64,000 nucleotides of DNA from Myrica gale (GCA_963930655.1 OZ005603.1:23326201-23390200), one strand, 5' to 3'. Counted from the stretch's first letter, positions 11,013 to 24,803 are shown. The notes: generated by a model not told the origin, from the letters alone. A program made the numbers and translations.

Positions 11013-12151
11013 ATCTCAACACGAACCTCCGTCCCGCACTATCCCTTTTCGACTCCTTAACCGTAACATTTGCATGCTGGACCATTTTCGAAATGCCCCA
11101 TGGTATATGCTTAATAAACGTGACGTGCGAGCAAAAACGACCAGGATTTTTGTTTGCATACTTTTTACACTTGTTTGAATTTTCCACTGTTCGCCTCCTT
11201 ATTTAAGGAGATAAATTTGTTTGATTCAATAAAAGGCAGAGAAGATTTTAAGACAATTCTTTGAGAAGTGAGAAGCTTCCATTAGCTGTGAGACGCCAGT
11301 AATTAGGCGGTTTGCGAGTGGTGAGCCGCCCTTCAATTTCCTGTTTTCATGATGCCCTGAATCACATTTGCTGCCCAAAATATCACAATCGCTAAACAGA
11401 TGCAGTGGCATTAGACACAGCAACCATGATTCCCAGAAGTGTTGTTTATCTAGCATTTTCCAAGAACTACCACTTCCTTATCTCTGGGGAGGTTGGAGCC
11501 GAGCAAAAGAGCCGGACTCTCAAACCCGCCTTGATTAAAAATTAAAATAAAATACATTTTTCACACAAACTAAAAAGATACAATATATTATAGATGAATA
11601 GTTTGTGAGTGTAATTTCTCAAACGTAGTAGTTTAAGTGCAAAGTATAAAACACGTGGTAGTTCGTAAATAAAAATATATATTCTCTCCTTAAAAATTCA
11701 AGGAGATATCAACCTTTCTTCCCTTGCTGCTGCACATTGAATAGCAAAGACTAAAAACGCCTTATTTTTATGGTACAAGATAGCCCCATTATTGGAAATC
11801 TACAAGGTCTTGCTGGCATCGTTCCACTCCCATTCGCCCATGTGGCAAGCTTGATCGTCCATTGCACTGGACTCCAAGCCAGGTCGCCATTATTTTCTGC
11901 ACACTAACCAACAGCCAATGAATATCTTAAATTGGAATATGTTGAAAGAAAATGTTAAGCATCCAGTAATGGTAATTCAGATGAAAGACTAAGATCTGAG
12001 ACAGTAATGTTATGTTCCATGGAGTAGGACAGGCCACGATGCCTGTTTTAAGATTTTGAATCATTACTCTTATTGGTGAAGGTGAGACATAAAAAGGAAT
12101 TTACCTGGCAGGCAGTTGGATAGCATGAATGTCCTTCCAGCCAAATCTATA
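11013..12151. other. Spacer between DUF4079 promoter and the PTST-like gene 3' end
   Basis: The left part is promoter of the DUF4079 gene. The right part should be 3' UTR of the PTST-like gene. An AT-rich stretch at about 11540-11700 shares wording with the GTGCAA/CACTTTGCACC-type MITEs of this window but has no clear ends. No gene was recognised. Confidence 0.4.
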
Positions 12152-15100
12152 TTATTGGTCAACTCGGAGAATATTGTTGCATATGGTACCCCTGGTAACT
12201 GACTCCCTTAGAGGATCAATCCTCCACTGGCCATCAACAATGAATTTTATCTGCAATAAACAGGATGTCAACAAGTCATCAGTCGGTCAACAAAAGATGT
12301 TCTTTATGTCTATATGAAAAAATGGAAGTATCACCACTTCTATAGCAGGACTAGTAAAACAGCTTCACGATATCCAAACAAATGGTCGCTAGAAATCTCC
12401 CTAAAATCATAAAACTGAAGCTTGTGCTACTGCAGTTAGGCAATCGATTTTCCCACCTCATATATCCCAGGATAAAGCCACAGCACAGTTGACCAAACTC
12501 TGGATTTCCTGGAAGAACATATCGTCACTGTAAGTTTCTTATTTAATGTTAAACTCTGAACAGCTATATTTCGGAGTTAGAATTAGTGCATGAACTAGCA
12601 TCGTGATGCTGCAAAGAAAGACTTGAAGAGAAATTTTCATCGACAAGTACAACAGGGAGAAGATGCAACACTTCAGATTTCTTCTGCATTTCGGGAAATT
12701 CTGCAGCATATAATGTAATATGTCCAAGCGATCAGAGCACTGTATCAGACAGAGTTCAATTCTGTCCCACTGGTGCTAGTTTGTATTTGTGAAGGAGCTC
12801 CTTCACAAATATATTAATGGATCCAGAAACTACTTTTCTATTTCAGTGTTTTCAATTTTACACCTACAAGAATCAAGGTTTTTCTTCTTTTCCCAATGTT
12901 GGCTGAGAGAGTATCAGTCGTGCAGGATAAAAAGAACACAGTGCATGCTACCTCTGCTTTGGATACCGAAAAGCGATCATTTTTTCTACCAGAAGATTGG
13001 ACCTATAACATGATACAAGTAAAAAGGCGACTCACACAATATTCCTGCATTCAGAGATAAACTCTTAATTGAAGCCTTCCTCAAGAGATAAATTGTTCAT
13101 TGCCTTATTCTAGTATGTTCAACTCCCACGTTTACCATTCCTAAGTTGATGTTATTCCCAGCCAAGATTACATGCTAAGCTCCCGACTAATTGATACCCA
13201 ATACTACACAAACTGACAGAGCTCTATCAACAGACCAAAAGAACGAAGGCCAGCCAGGCTTTAGACTGTATGAGACAATTATGAGCTCCAACTAATATGG
13301 AAGTCAAATGAAAACACAAGAAAAGCAATGTTCCAATGAGCAATGGAAAAAAAAAAGTCTTCATCTTTTTTACTTTTTTACTTTCTCCTGAAAAATGGGC
13401 AGAGAACGCATTATCCATTAAGAAAAAACAACAAAATATAGATATGAAAAACTAATTACTGCAAAAGAAAATAGAATAACATTACTCCCGACTAATTGAT
13501 ATCCAATACTAGACAAATTGACAGAGCTCAATCAACAGGCCAAAAGAACGATGGCCAGTCAGGCTTTAGACTGTATGAGACAATTAGGGGTTCCAACTAA
13601 TATGGAAGTCAAATGAAAACACAGAAAAACGCTGTTCCAATGAGCAATGGAAAAATTTTAAAAAATAGTCTTCATCTTCTTTTCTTTTTTACTTTTTTCC
13701 TGACAAATGGCCAGGGCACGCCTTATCCATTAAGAAAAAACAAGAAAATATAGATATGAAACACCAATTACTGCAAAAGAAAATAGAATAACGTAATGTT
13801 GATGCTTGACTGTGGAGAGAGAACTGGACAAAAGATTAAGACCTCGATGTCATAGGTTCTAGGACACTAGATGACAGCTGCGGATCCATTTTAATACGTT
13901 GATGCCAACCGTTGAAGCTCCCTGACACCTCTACGATTTCACCATCCCCACAGTATTGAATTTCAACCTAAAAGAATCAGGAGAATCAATCCCAGTCAGC
14001 AGGCGTAACTTGTAGTCCCAGTCCAAGTCGACCCACTCTAGTTCTGTACGGCTTTGCACAAAATGTCAGTACAATGGTTGTACAAACAACAATAGGATAG
14101 AACAGTTCTCATATGAAAGGTTAATAAAACATGTGCCTAATATCTTGCTTCGTATTTGATACCTCTAAAATACTTGTCTTAGACAATCACTGTCAGTTGC
14201 CATAGAAAGAGGATCTATTGTGTTTCAACACATTCACATAGGGATTGATGCATGTCGGCGTGTATGGCAAGTCTCCAAGTATTTTTAGAGACATGGATCC
14301 TCTAATATGTCATGGTAAGTAAGTAGTCCTTTCCACTGGACTTATAGGGGCATCAAGTGGGGAAATCAGAAATATTTTCTTGCTAGAGAACTTGAAAGAC
14401 TTGCTATTCCACCAAAAATCTTTCAATCCCAGGGATATAAGCACAAATGGAAATTGACTACCAGTCTTACCATATTATACTTTTTTTGATACGCAAGCCA
14501 AATTTATTCGAAAGAGTGATAGTAGTACAAGGGACTATACCAAAATCACTAATACAAACACGCAACAAAACTAAGAAAATCCTGAAAATCATCAAAGGGA
14601 CTCCCTAACATCACATCAATCCAACAAAAAACAGAACCCTGCAGCTTAGCCAGGGATAAAGAGCATCCTTCAAAACATCTATCGTTGCGCTCCCTCCAAA
14701 GGCTCCACCAAACACGTGAGAGGATCATTCTCCAAATAGCCTTAGTGAAAGGCCGAAAGGGTTTGACAACTTCCTCTCCCAACTTTGCAGCACATTCACC
14801 ACCTTCTCCGGCATAACCCAATGAAAATTCAAAATACTAAGGACATGATTCCAAAGTCCACGCGCCACAGGACAGTGAAGAAGCAAATGGTTGACCGATT
14901 CTCCGTCACTTCTACAAAGATAGCACCAATCAGTAATATACACTCCCTTTCTACGAAGATTATCGGTAGTAAGGATTCTCCCATGCATCGCCTCCCAAAC
15001 AAAAAAGGAGACCCTCAAGGGGCATTTGGACCTCCACACCCCTTTCCATGGAAATAACAAGCTAGTCATACCCGCCATAATGGAGTACATAGATTTCACC

Positions 15101-18100
15101 AAAAAAAACTCATCCTTAAAAACCTTCCGCAACAACTTGTCTTCCACTCCACTCCTGATCTTCATCCCAAATAAGAGTGAAAAGAATGCAGAAAAATCCT
15201 CCAACTCTCAATCATTTGCAGATCTATACAAAGGAACACTCCACACAACCTGCCCACTATTCTCCACCACTCTGATTTCTTGTTAGTCCTAGTTGGGAGT
15301 CGTTATATCCGGAGCTCATCCAGAGGCGTCTTCCCCGCTTGCTTTTGGATCATTTCCCAATTTTGTTGGAAAGTGGCAGATTTGGTGGCCTCAAAAAACC
15401 TTTTCGTTTTTAGAACATGTGGCTCAAGGTGGATGGCTTCGTGGATAAGGTTAATGAGTGGTGGCAAGGCTATGATATTAGGGAGTTTCCAAGTTTTGTG
15501 CTCATCTCAAAATTAAAGGCGTTAAAGGAAGATCTTAAAGTCTGGAATAGAGAAGTTTTTGGAGATTTAGGCTTTTGGAAGTTTGCACTTTTAAATGAGC
15601 TCCCAGCCCTGGATGGTATGGATGAGGGGGGCAACCTTGATGAGTTAGGGTTGGATAGAAAGGTGGAGATTGCTAGGGAGCTGAATATTATGATTGAGCT
15701 GGAGGAGGTAAGTTGGAGGCAGATGTCTAGGGCTCTTTGACTTAAGGAGGGGGATCAACGCACAAAATTTTTCCATAGGGTTACAAATTCAAACAAGAGA
15801 CCTAATTCGATTTCTAGCTTGATGGTAGAGGATCTGGCGGAGATTTCAGAAAAGATTGTGGATTACTATTCTTCTTTATATTCAGAACCTTTTGAGTGGC
15901 GCCCATCTTTGGATGGGCTCGAGTTTGATAGTATTTCAGGGAAGCAGCAGAGTGGGTTGAAAGGCTTTTTGATGAAGAGGAGGTGATTGGGGCACACCCT
16001 CCTCATTCAAATGGGACAGGCCCAACCCATTCTGCTTAGCCGGGGAAGCAACAAAGACATAACCCATATACGCGGGCTGTTGGGCCGATATTTTAAAGCC
16101 ACAAACCAAGCAACACAAAGGCTTGTTGGGCTCCAGAACCAAGTTGTTGCTTTTAGCCAACCCAATAATACTGTCCAGCTCAGCTTTCATTCGCATTAAA
16201 TGCTCCCACAACACGCCCTCTGTCCCAGCCGACACAACAGACACCCAAGCCGAAATAATACTTTGAGAAGACGTAAAGCCATCAACTGATTCTGCATGCG
16301 GCTTCATTGGAACTCCAAACGTCGCCTCCATTTTGAATTTGCCTGCATCAACATGAGAATCACAAGGCACCCTCTCTTCTGCCACCTTCTTCTCCGGCGG
16401 ACTAGACCGAACCAACTGGGCAAAGGAGACTCCTTTTCTGATCCTAGAAGCAACAGGACTTACCCTCTTACGCCTAAGCTCCCCGAGGACCAAAATTAAC
16501 TCTTCACAAACAACGCAAAGGATTGCCACCCTTCTCTCGATCTTTCTACCGGGATCATCACCACTCCACGTCTGCGTCTCTCACCAAATTCTGCAACGAC
16601 GACATAACTACCATTCTTATTCGAGCATCCCTGCTCGCGGAGATTCATTGAATTGTTCCGAGAAATCGCTGACCTCCTTCGCATCCACCAATTTACCAAA
16701 CAGATTCGCCAACCACACTACTCCATATCTGCAAAACCTTATCAAGCTTTGAGACCTTCTACTCCGCTCCGAGAGAGAAACGACCCTAGACGAACTGACC
16801 GAAAACTGAAAAGACTTCGCTTCAATCACTAAACTCTGAACAAAAGCCATAACCCCCACCCCGAGCACACAAACACGACAAAAGCAAGACAACCAAGCTA
16901 ACTAAGATTGAACATTGACATCACAGCATACCAGAAGCAAAGACTTTGCATGGAACAAAGACAACGCTAACAAGCAGGAATACCGAAATCACCTGCACAG
17001 AGATAGAAAGAAAGATACTTCTTGATTATCTTGAGAAACCGTTTACCATATTATACAGTGCCATCAGGTTGTGACTGTATGTATATACTCATACATGAAA
17101 AAGGTCCAAGCAAAAAGGCATTTGCGCTGACCTCTTCTAGTCCTGAAAGGCTTTCTTCAGCTGCATTTAGTTCTGCATCTTTTTCTGAGATAAGCTTTTG
17201 GGCCCTGCTGATTTCAGTTCCAGCCTTGGTTTGCAAATCAGACAAAGCAAGCTGAAGGCAGAAGTGAAATGCAAACAAAAATGGTTGTCACCAATGAGAA
17301 GCGCTCTTGTCAGAATGAAAAGTTCATGTCTCTCTAAAATGTTAATTCAACTCAAAGAAACTCTACTTGGAAATATACTAATTTAGTTGTTAAGATTAGA
17401 AAGGCATTTTTTCAGCTTCATTCGCTGCTAAGTTCCTATGCTTCATGAAATTCATAGAGATTAATTTGATTTAGTATGCCCCTGTGGTTCATGTAAGTCA
17501 TAGAGATTATGCAGTGAAATATAGGAAATTCAACTGGAGTTCGAATCATTCTTTTACATGCTTTGCCACCGTAATTATTTTACTTCAGTTTTCCACCAGT
17601 GCCTTCTAGTTAGATTTTCTAGTGCTAGATGATTTCTTGAACTTATGCATTAAATGTGCACCATCTTTCCTTAGTGTTACAAGCAAGGTGGGGGGATCAG
17701 CTCCAGTAATACAATATTTTTATCAAAATGAAACAAAAAATTACTGAAAAAGACCAAGAAAAAGTATGCAAAATGCCCCCAAATACATTATCTTTGTGTT
17801 GAAAGATCATGTCTCAAAAGCCATAAGAAACTATGAATGATTCCATAATGAACGAACAGAGCCCACACTTTCCGGCCAATCTCGAAATTTTATGTAGTGA
17901 ATGCCGTGAAAGGCAGAAATGTATCCCCTTGGCAAGGTCTCCCTACAACAGCAGCATATGGAATTGTTCATACCTTTTCCTTCCCAATCTGTTCTTTCAA
18001 CTGTGACAGTTCTAACTCCTTCTGATGCTAATCATGACAAAAAGTACATCAAATAACCTAATCAGTCATTCTTATTAAGCAACCCATATGATTAACAAAG

Positions 18101-21100
18101 CCCATTATATATGTGTGTACCAGCATGAACTTGAGGCGATTAATCTCAGCTTGCTTCTTCCTGCCGCTCTGTTTATCACAAAAAATAAAAAAGTCAAGGA
18201 AGAATGCCAAACATGCAGCCAATGGAAATTGCTCTCCCAAGAGACAATACACAGTATAACCTCTACGTCCAAATCCTCGTCCAACTGAGCAGTCATTAGT
18301 CCTTCAGATGACAAAAGGTCCTCCCTGTAAGTAATTGAACACCGAACAGAAATAACAAGAAGCAAACATTAGAGGTAATAACCTTCCAAAGAGCACAAAA
18401 GAGCAAACAGATCTATGAGAAGTCCAGTTCAATGGGAGGCCGAGTCCAGAGGAGGTAGGAAACTCTCCGTGATGATTCTAAGTGAAGAATTTAACTACCG
18501 ACTCCTACGAGGGATAAGAGGCTATTGGACAGGGAGATTCTGAAACTGCAGAGGCTTGGATTGATGAAACTCCTGGTATTGGAAATAAGCTACGACACTG
18601 CCTCAGGACGATTATATTAAAGCACTGAATTGGTTCAAGATCACAAGGCGTTTCAAGCAATAGCGCTCTGTTTATTTCATATTTGTTTTATTTGGTTGTT
18701 TCTCATTTTATTTAGAAGCTTTAAAAAAAAATCAACATTCAATATCTAGGTGACACATAACCGGTTTGACAAATAGACGATGTAACCAAGAAGGAAACAC
18801 GTTCAGAATAAAATCTCACAAGCTTCTTTTCTCTCCCGTTGCAAGGGAGGGGGTGTAGGAACTGATTCACATAAAGACCTAATATCTGATTCACACAAGG
18901 GTTATGGCATTTTCTTATACAAAAAAACAAGAATCTAAGGATACAACCTAAAGTTCTTTGAATGAGGATTACACAATGAAGCAACCAATTACGAATTGGA
19001 AACAGCACGACTTACTGGCCATCGATTTAGTTAGACGTGAAAATAGTTGAAATAGTCGCAAGAATCTGCAAAGGTTAGAATAGAGTCGCAACTTTGGGCC
19101 TTTTAGCATATGTTACAGAATAATAAGTTACTAACCTAAGAGGGTGGGTGATTGTCGCGGAAGGAGAAACTTACTTGGATGTCAACATACTACCATTTAA
19201 TGCCTCAGCAGCATTGCCTCCATTAAGCACAGCTTCAGAGTGCTGTAAACCGTGGGGCACTGTCAAATTCTGTGGTTGAACAATCTCTTTGCTTTCTTCA
19301 TCAGCACTTTCATCTAGTAAACCATAGAAATTATCTAGCATCAAGCACTACATACTCAACTTCAATATTTAAAGGCACTGGAAAAAAACACATATCCAGT
19401 TTTAAGATAGAAATCATTCGCCAAATACATCTTTCAAATGGTATCATCACAAATACTACGACCACAAGAAATCTGTAAACAATTTAGATAGTGTCACTTG
19501 AAGTAATCTACAGTGACATCAAATGAGAAAACATGCAACATTAATCGTGCATTTGAACCATTCAGACGACAAAGAAGACGTTCAACATTTTACAATCCTT
19601 AATTTTTCTTACTTGAACTTCATCAACTTTGAGTCTACCCATTTGAAGAACCAAAATACACGCAGAACTGCCTACAACTAGTCTTGTAAGCACTCAAGTG
19701 CCTCTGTTGAGTCATGATAAAGATAATGCAAAGTTGCTGCTTTTCTATTCATCATGTGTCCGTCATTCCAACAAACATGATTTACAGAACTCAAAGCCTG
19801 ACTGATCTTTCTTACTGATACAGATAAGCATAGGCAACTCCAGTGCTGAAGTTATGATACTCAAACCACATAACTGTGAACCATTGCTCCTGGAATGTGC
19901 CACCAGACCATCACAAAATGGTACCACAGTATTAGCATTGCTCTAATATCCTGGATCAGGTGGTGTAACTAACATTAAGTCCAATACAATGGAGAAGGTG
20001 ATACCACTCAGACTCATTAACTTTTGAACATTCATCTTACTTATAGCATCACATGCTGAGTGGATTCCTCTATCGTACATGCTATCCATCAAAACAGTCT
20101 CATCTTTTATTTTTGATAAGTAAGGAATACTTTATTAAGGAACAAGAAAAAAAGTGACAGTACAAAAGAGCTATACTGAAACACCTAAGTCATACAAGCT
20201 ACAACACTTAAGGAAATCAGAAAAATCTGAGAAAGGATAGCTTAGCACAACATTGGCCCATAAAAAAAGAGAACTCATCAGCTTGCCCTTCAACCCATTG
20301 AGAGACGAAAAAGTGTCATTGAAGCATTTGTCATTCCTCTCCCTCCAAATAACCCACCAAATACACAAAGGGATCATCTTCCACACAACCGAAGCAAAGG
20401 GGTCAACAAACTTCCTTTTCCAGCCACACAACACTTCAATCACCCTAGAGGGCATAACCCAACAAAATGCTAAACACATGATACCAAAGAGCCCTAGCCA
20501 CCGAACAATGAAGGAGGAGATGATTCACCGATTCCCCAGTACATTTGCAAAGGAAACACCAATCAAGTAAGCAAAGGCCCGTCCTTCTAAGGTTGTCAAT
20601 GGTCAAGATCCTCCCTTGGGCAGCTTCCCACACAAAAAAGGAAACTCTCATAGGGACGGAGGACCTCCAAATCTGCCGCCACGGAAAAGGAACACTAGGA
20701 TTGCAAGAAAGTATCCCATACATCGACTTCACATAGAAATTTCCAGATTTGGAACCCACCCAACACAACCTATCTTCAACCCCACTTCTGATGGTCTTGG
20801 GAAAAAGTAACGAAAAGAAGGACGAAAACATCTCCAACTCCCAGTCATTAGCCGCCCTAACGAACTGAATGTTCCAAGCCCCCCCTCCAGAATTCTCATC
20901 CCAATTATCCACCACCATAGCGTCTTTATCCCTAGCTATGGCAAAAAGAAGCGGGTACACCCGTCTCAATGGTCTCTCCTCACACCAAAGGTCACTCCAA
21001 AAACGAACTCTATTACCATAACCCACCACAAAACGGATGTTCTCACTGAATGGGAACCACCCATTACTGATGAACCTCCAAAGACTAACTCCATAAGAGC

Positions 21101-23787
21101 CTCCAATCTGGAGGGTCCTCCACCCACCCGCCACACTCCCATACTTCTCCAAAACGACGTTCCTCCACAAACTATTACTCTCAACAGCAAAGCGTCACAA
21201 CCATTTCCCAAGTAAAGCCTTGTTGAAAGTGGTCAGCCGCCTAATACCCAACCCTCCATTCCTTATGGGGCAGCACACCTTATCCCATTTGAGAAGATGG
21301 AACTTATGATCAATTCCGTCGCTACCCCATACACAGTCTCATCTTAGGATTCACAGACACATAGGAGAAAATATCAAATAACATAATCCTTAATAATTTA
21401 TGTGGAAGGTGGAGGGAAACATATTAAAGAAGTGTTGGCATGATCTGAAAGTAGAGGCAGATAATATAGCACCTATAATACAACCATTGTTAAGAAGAAG
21501 ACACTAGTGACATTTCTAGCAGCACTAACCGAGGAAGTATTAAGATTCTGCAGGCAGTCTCTTTTGTACAGCAGGACAACATACATGCAAAACACACTTC
21601 TGTAATTAATGACTCATGAAGTAAACATAAAGCTATGCTCATAGAGAATCTTACCGTGAATCATATCCAAATGTCCATGCTGAATGAATCTTGCCACTTT
21701 TTCCTCAAAGGATGGGGTGGATGATACTTCTATAGGCATGCAACTATCATCACCTGAGATGCGAGCTGGATCAATAGTTATAATCTTCTCGTGCCGATCT
21801 TCCAAACTACTGGAGGGCCTTTCCTCCAAGGATAAAATGGCTGAAGATTCTGTAGGCATGCTTTTAAGGTTGTCTGGACTGAAATCTGAATTTGAACTCC
21901 AGGGATAATTGTCCCTTCCTCCAGTTGAAAAGGGACTATCTTCAACCATATTCACCTTGTCATCCTGAACTTGTAGATTAGATGAATCTTTCTCCTCCTG
22001 GGATGAATTGAATGAAAACTCTAATGGCATCAAGCTGTGGTAGTCAGTGTTGAGACACTGATCGATGCTTGAACTGCTTTCTGTGGTCGAAACTTCAGAT
22101 GGCAAGGAAATGCTTTCAGCCATATTGTCTACGTTCTCACTGTGACTCTCTATGCCATATGACACCTTTTCCTCCGAGAAGGAATTGGATGAAGGTTCTA
22201 TAGGCAGGCACCTGCGGACATTAGACTTGAACTCTGTATCTGAACTACAGAAATCACTCCCCATGGTGAAGACTACAGTTGACAAGGAGATGTCTTCAAT
22301 CGCACTGTTCACCTTCTTGTCCCGGCCTTTAAAAAATGTATGGGGCTATCACAAACAGGCAAAGGTACTTTGCACAGAAAATTTCAGCACATTAAAAAAA
22401 ATAGATATAGACCTGTTATTGAATCTTCATGATAACTGATTGCACCTTGGTTTGCATCAAGGTAATTCGTTGGGTCAGGCCCATCAATTTCTGATTTTGT
22501 GGAACTAGCAATAAGCTCTCTGATCAATTTATATCCCCTCCGTCTAACTATGTTTGCAAGGTCATTCCTATAAAATATTCACACCATATTACTCTCGCCA
22601 TCTAAAAACATGTGATTTGGCTCAAAATATATGTGGTTTGAGATTACACTCATTACAATATGGAGGTATAATGTTCTTCCAACATGTCTTTTTCAATACA
22701 TTGAGAGTGTAATGTAAGACATTGAATATGTATCAACTTCAAGTGTAAGATATTTTCATATGGTCTTCACAAAACCAGAAAAGAAAATTTTTCATCTTTT
22801 TTAGACGAGTTAATACCTTATATGTCAAAACAGTTAAACAGCAACATAGATAGATAGATAAATAATACCCTTTCTGTTGTATAAAGATTATTTCATGACT
22901 CACATAATCTGCATAAAGTAAAGAGATTAGCATAGTGATTGCCACATATTTGTTCCACTCAGCACCAACAATGCAAATTCATATTAGCTCTTAATCTAGC
23001 TAAATCGCCTTTTATACTACCACCTCCTGTTAAGTCCCCCGGCCCCTTCTACAGGCATTCAATAGTTAAACAACATTTGTAGCAGTACACAGTTTTCACA
23101 GGCCAGCGGGACATACCAAAAGTGTAGCACATTATTTTAGCCACTAGGAAGTACAACTCTTCAGTGGCTAAGCCTAATTTCTTATATAATCTCTGGAAAA
23201 GAAATGAGGTTAGGACAATACATGAGTTTACTGTTATTCAACCACATGATACTCTTCCTTTCCTTCTTTTATTATTTTGTAACCAAGGTTGATATCACTA
23301 ACCTAATCCATGTAATTCAAGAAAATCAATGGAAGATGGGACCAACTTAGAAGCAAAAACTATGAAGTAAAGATTCGAGAACCTTCCATGCAGCGTAAGC
23401 TCCTTCAGCGACGGCACGTGATCCTTAGGGAGCCCGACCGAAGTAACAAATTCTCGAATGTCATTACAGAGCTCTACATTGCTCTTAACCTTTCTACTAC
23501 CCCTGAATAATTCACAAATGCATATGAACAAATAAATGAAAGAGAAACCCATATAATAAATGTATGACAACATTAGAAATTAAAACAAAAACAAAAGGAA
23601 ATAGAAACTCAAACCGGGGTTTCTTATTGGAAGAAGCACAGATTGTCAAATGCTTCCGAGGTGGGTGTTCCTGGGTGTCCCAGTTTAGCTTGTGATGCTG
23701 TTGCTGTCCTTTTTCTTGTTGTTGTCCCAACAAGAGCTTACGAGAAGAGAGGGAGAGGAAGGTCGGGCAGTGAAAGAGGGTCGCCAT
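12152..23787 (-). CDS. PTST3-like: PTST-like protein (coiled coil plus C-terminal CBM48), starch granule initiation; 12 exons
   Basis: Minus-strand exons: 23787-23615, 23502-23383, 22567-22413, 22326-21655, 19313-19175, 18324-18261, 18168-18121, 18021-17974, 17251-17132, 13967-13843, 12508-12457, 12250-12152. They join in frame to 1815 nt (604 aa), every intron GT-AG. Order: a plastid transit-like N-terminus ([18 protein letters not shown]); a conserved block with [16 protein letters not shown] and [17 protein letters not shown]; a long Ser/Glu-rich acidic region (exon 4); a coiled coil ([48 protein letters not shown]); and a C-terminal CBM48 glycogen/starch-binding module ([41 protein letters not shown]). 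PTST2/3 proteins bind starch or maltooligosaccharides through CBM48 and work with SS4 in the stroma to start granules. The length suggests PTST homolog 3 rather than 2; that assignment is from memory. LINE insertions in two introns enlarge the gene. Confidence 0.9.
13181..13795. repeat. Tandem duplication (about 305 bp x 2) in an intron of the PTST-like gene
   Basis: Unit 1 starts with TCCCGACTAATTGATA at 13181, and unit 2 starts with the same words at 13486 and ends near 13795. Most of the length is alignable, including the ATGAGACAATTA, ACTAATATGGAAGTCAAATG and ATTACTGCAAAAGAAAATAG segments, with scattered substitutions and small indels. It lies in the intron between the exons at 13967-13843 and 12508-12457 and has no coding content. 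Confidence 0.85.
14481..17042 (-). mobile_element. LINE retrotransposon copy with inverted middle segment
   Basis: Flanked by a perfect 14-bp direct repeat TTACCATATTATAC (14467-14480 and 17043-17056). The 3' end is a short A tail at 14487-14481 on the minus strand, after a sequence like the other LINE 3' ends in this window. The structure has three blocks. At 17042-about 15987 (minus) is an ORF1-like region with [24 protein letters not shown] and [18 protein letters not shown] sequence. At about 15290-15986 (plus, inverted) is the end of the endonuclease and start of the reverse transcriptase ([19 protein letters not shown]). At about 15289-14481 (minus) is the C-terminal zinc-binding domain ([34 protein letters not shown]). 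Frames are broken, so it is a dead copy. It sits in an intron of the PTST-like gene, same sense. Confidence 0.85.
20107..21332 (-). mobile_element. 5'-truncated LINE (1.2 kb) in an intron of the PTST-like gene
   Basis: Perfect 13-bp target duplication ACAGTCTCATCTT (20094-20106 and 21333-21345) around a minus-strand LINE 3' portion. The frame 21170-20445 and its continuation to 20171 encode the distal reverse transcriptase and zf-RVT region: [55 protein letters not shown] and [10 protein letters not shown] single frame break near 20445-20480 separates the two parts. The 3' end carries AATAAA-like and TTACTTATCAAAAAT words shared with the 32.1 kb LINE end. Truncation at the 5' side is typical of LINE insertion. 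Confidence 0.9.
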
Positions 23788-24798
23788 GAGAGAGCAGAAC
23801 TACGGGATTTCGCAGCATTTAGAGGTTTAGTTGGTTTCGGTTATGAGGTTCTGGGATGGCTCAAGTGGAGGATGAGAGTTTGGGTCGCGTCGATTGATCA
23901 AGTGGGTAGCACCTGCGTACTTGTTCAAAAGAAGCTAGCACAGCGTTCATTCTGAGAAACGATGATAAGTCATATAAGAGGGGGGAAAAGTAGTGTTGAG
24001 CTTTCTCAGTTGGATAATCCCGACGTTTATCAGTTCAAACAGAAAAAAAAAAAACAAACAAAACAAAACAAGAAAAGAATTGTAGTCCCAACGTCGACAC
24101 ATTGGTGGGCACTGGGCTAACCTTGTGGACTTTTTCAAGTAACCCCAACGGGAAAACAAGACCCCCATCAAGCCTGAGGTGATGTTAGTTTCGGTGAATT
24201 TTGCATTCAAGTTGCCACGAAATCAACTAAATATATTTAAATTTAGAATGCAGCTAAACGTTTTCCATTTTTATCATAATCACGCTTATAGAAAATTACC
24301 AAACTACCCTCCTGTAGTGCTTTGAGGAAATAAAGACCGAAGGGTAAAATTAGAATTTGAAAAAACACATGACCACACACGTTTAGCACATTAACTACTC
24401 GGATAGGTGAATGGACGAAATACCCCAATTATTTTATCCAACGTTAAAGTTTTGGTAGAGGGCAATATGGTCATTTCCTCTGTAGCTTGTCAGTAGGCGC
24501 CTACCTGCCCCTTCCCTGCAACTTGTCTAGGCGTCAACCACTTTTTCCTCTTTCGACTTCTTCTTCGTTTTTTTAACCGCATCAGTGGTTTGTCTTCTTA
24601 TTCTTCTTCTTCTTCTTTAATACTTTTCAAATATTTATATTATAATAAAAAATAAATAACCATTAAATTAAATATTATAAATTTGTATCAAAATTTTAAA
24701 AAAATTCAGAACTATAATAAATATTATAAATAAACATATATTTAAATATTATTTTATCTTTTTCACTCATCTCAACAAAAATAATCTACAAACAACAA
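23788..24798. other. Promoter side of the PTST-like gene and AT-rich spacer
   Basis: 23788-24000 is the likely 5' leader and promoter of the minus-strand PTST-like gene. Beyond are an A-rich tract near 24045-24075, CTT-repeat sequence at about 24598-24617 and AT-rich spacer up to the LINE. Open frames here (for example 23692-23955 plus, antisense to exon 1) are not supported. Confidence 0.4.
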
Positions 24799-24803
24799 CC
24801 TTA

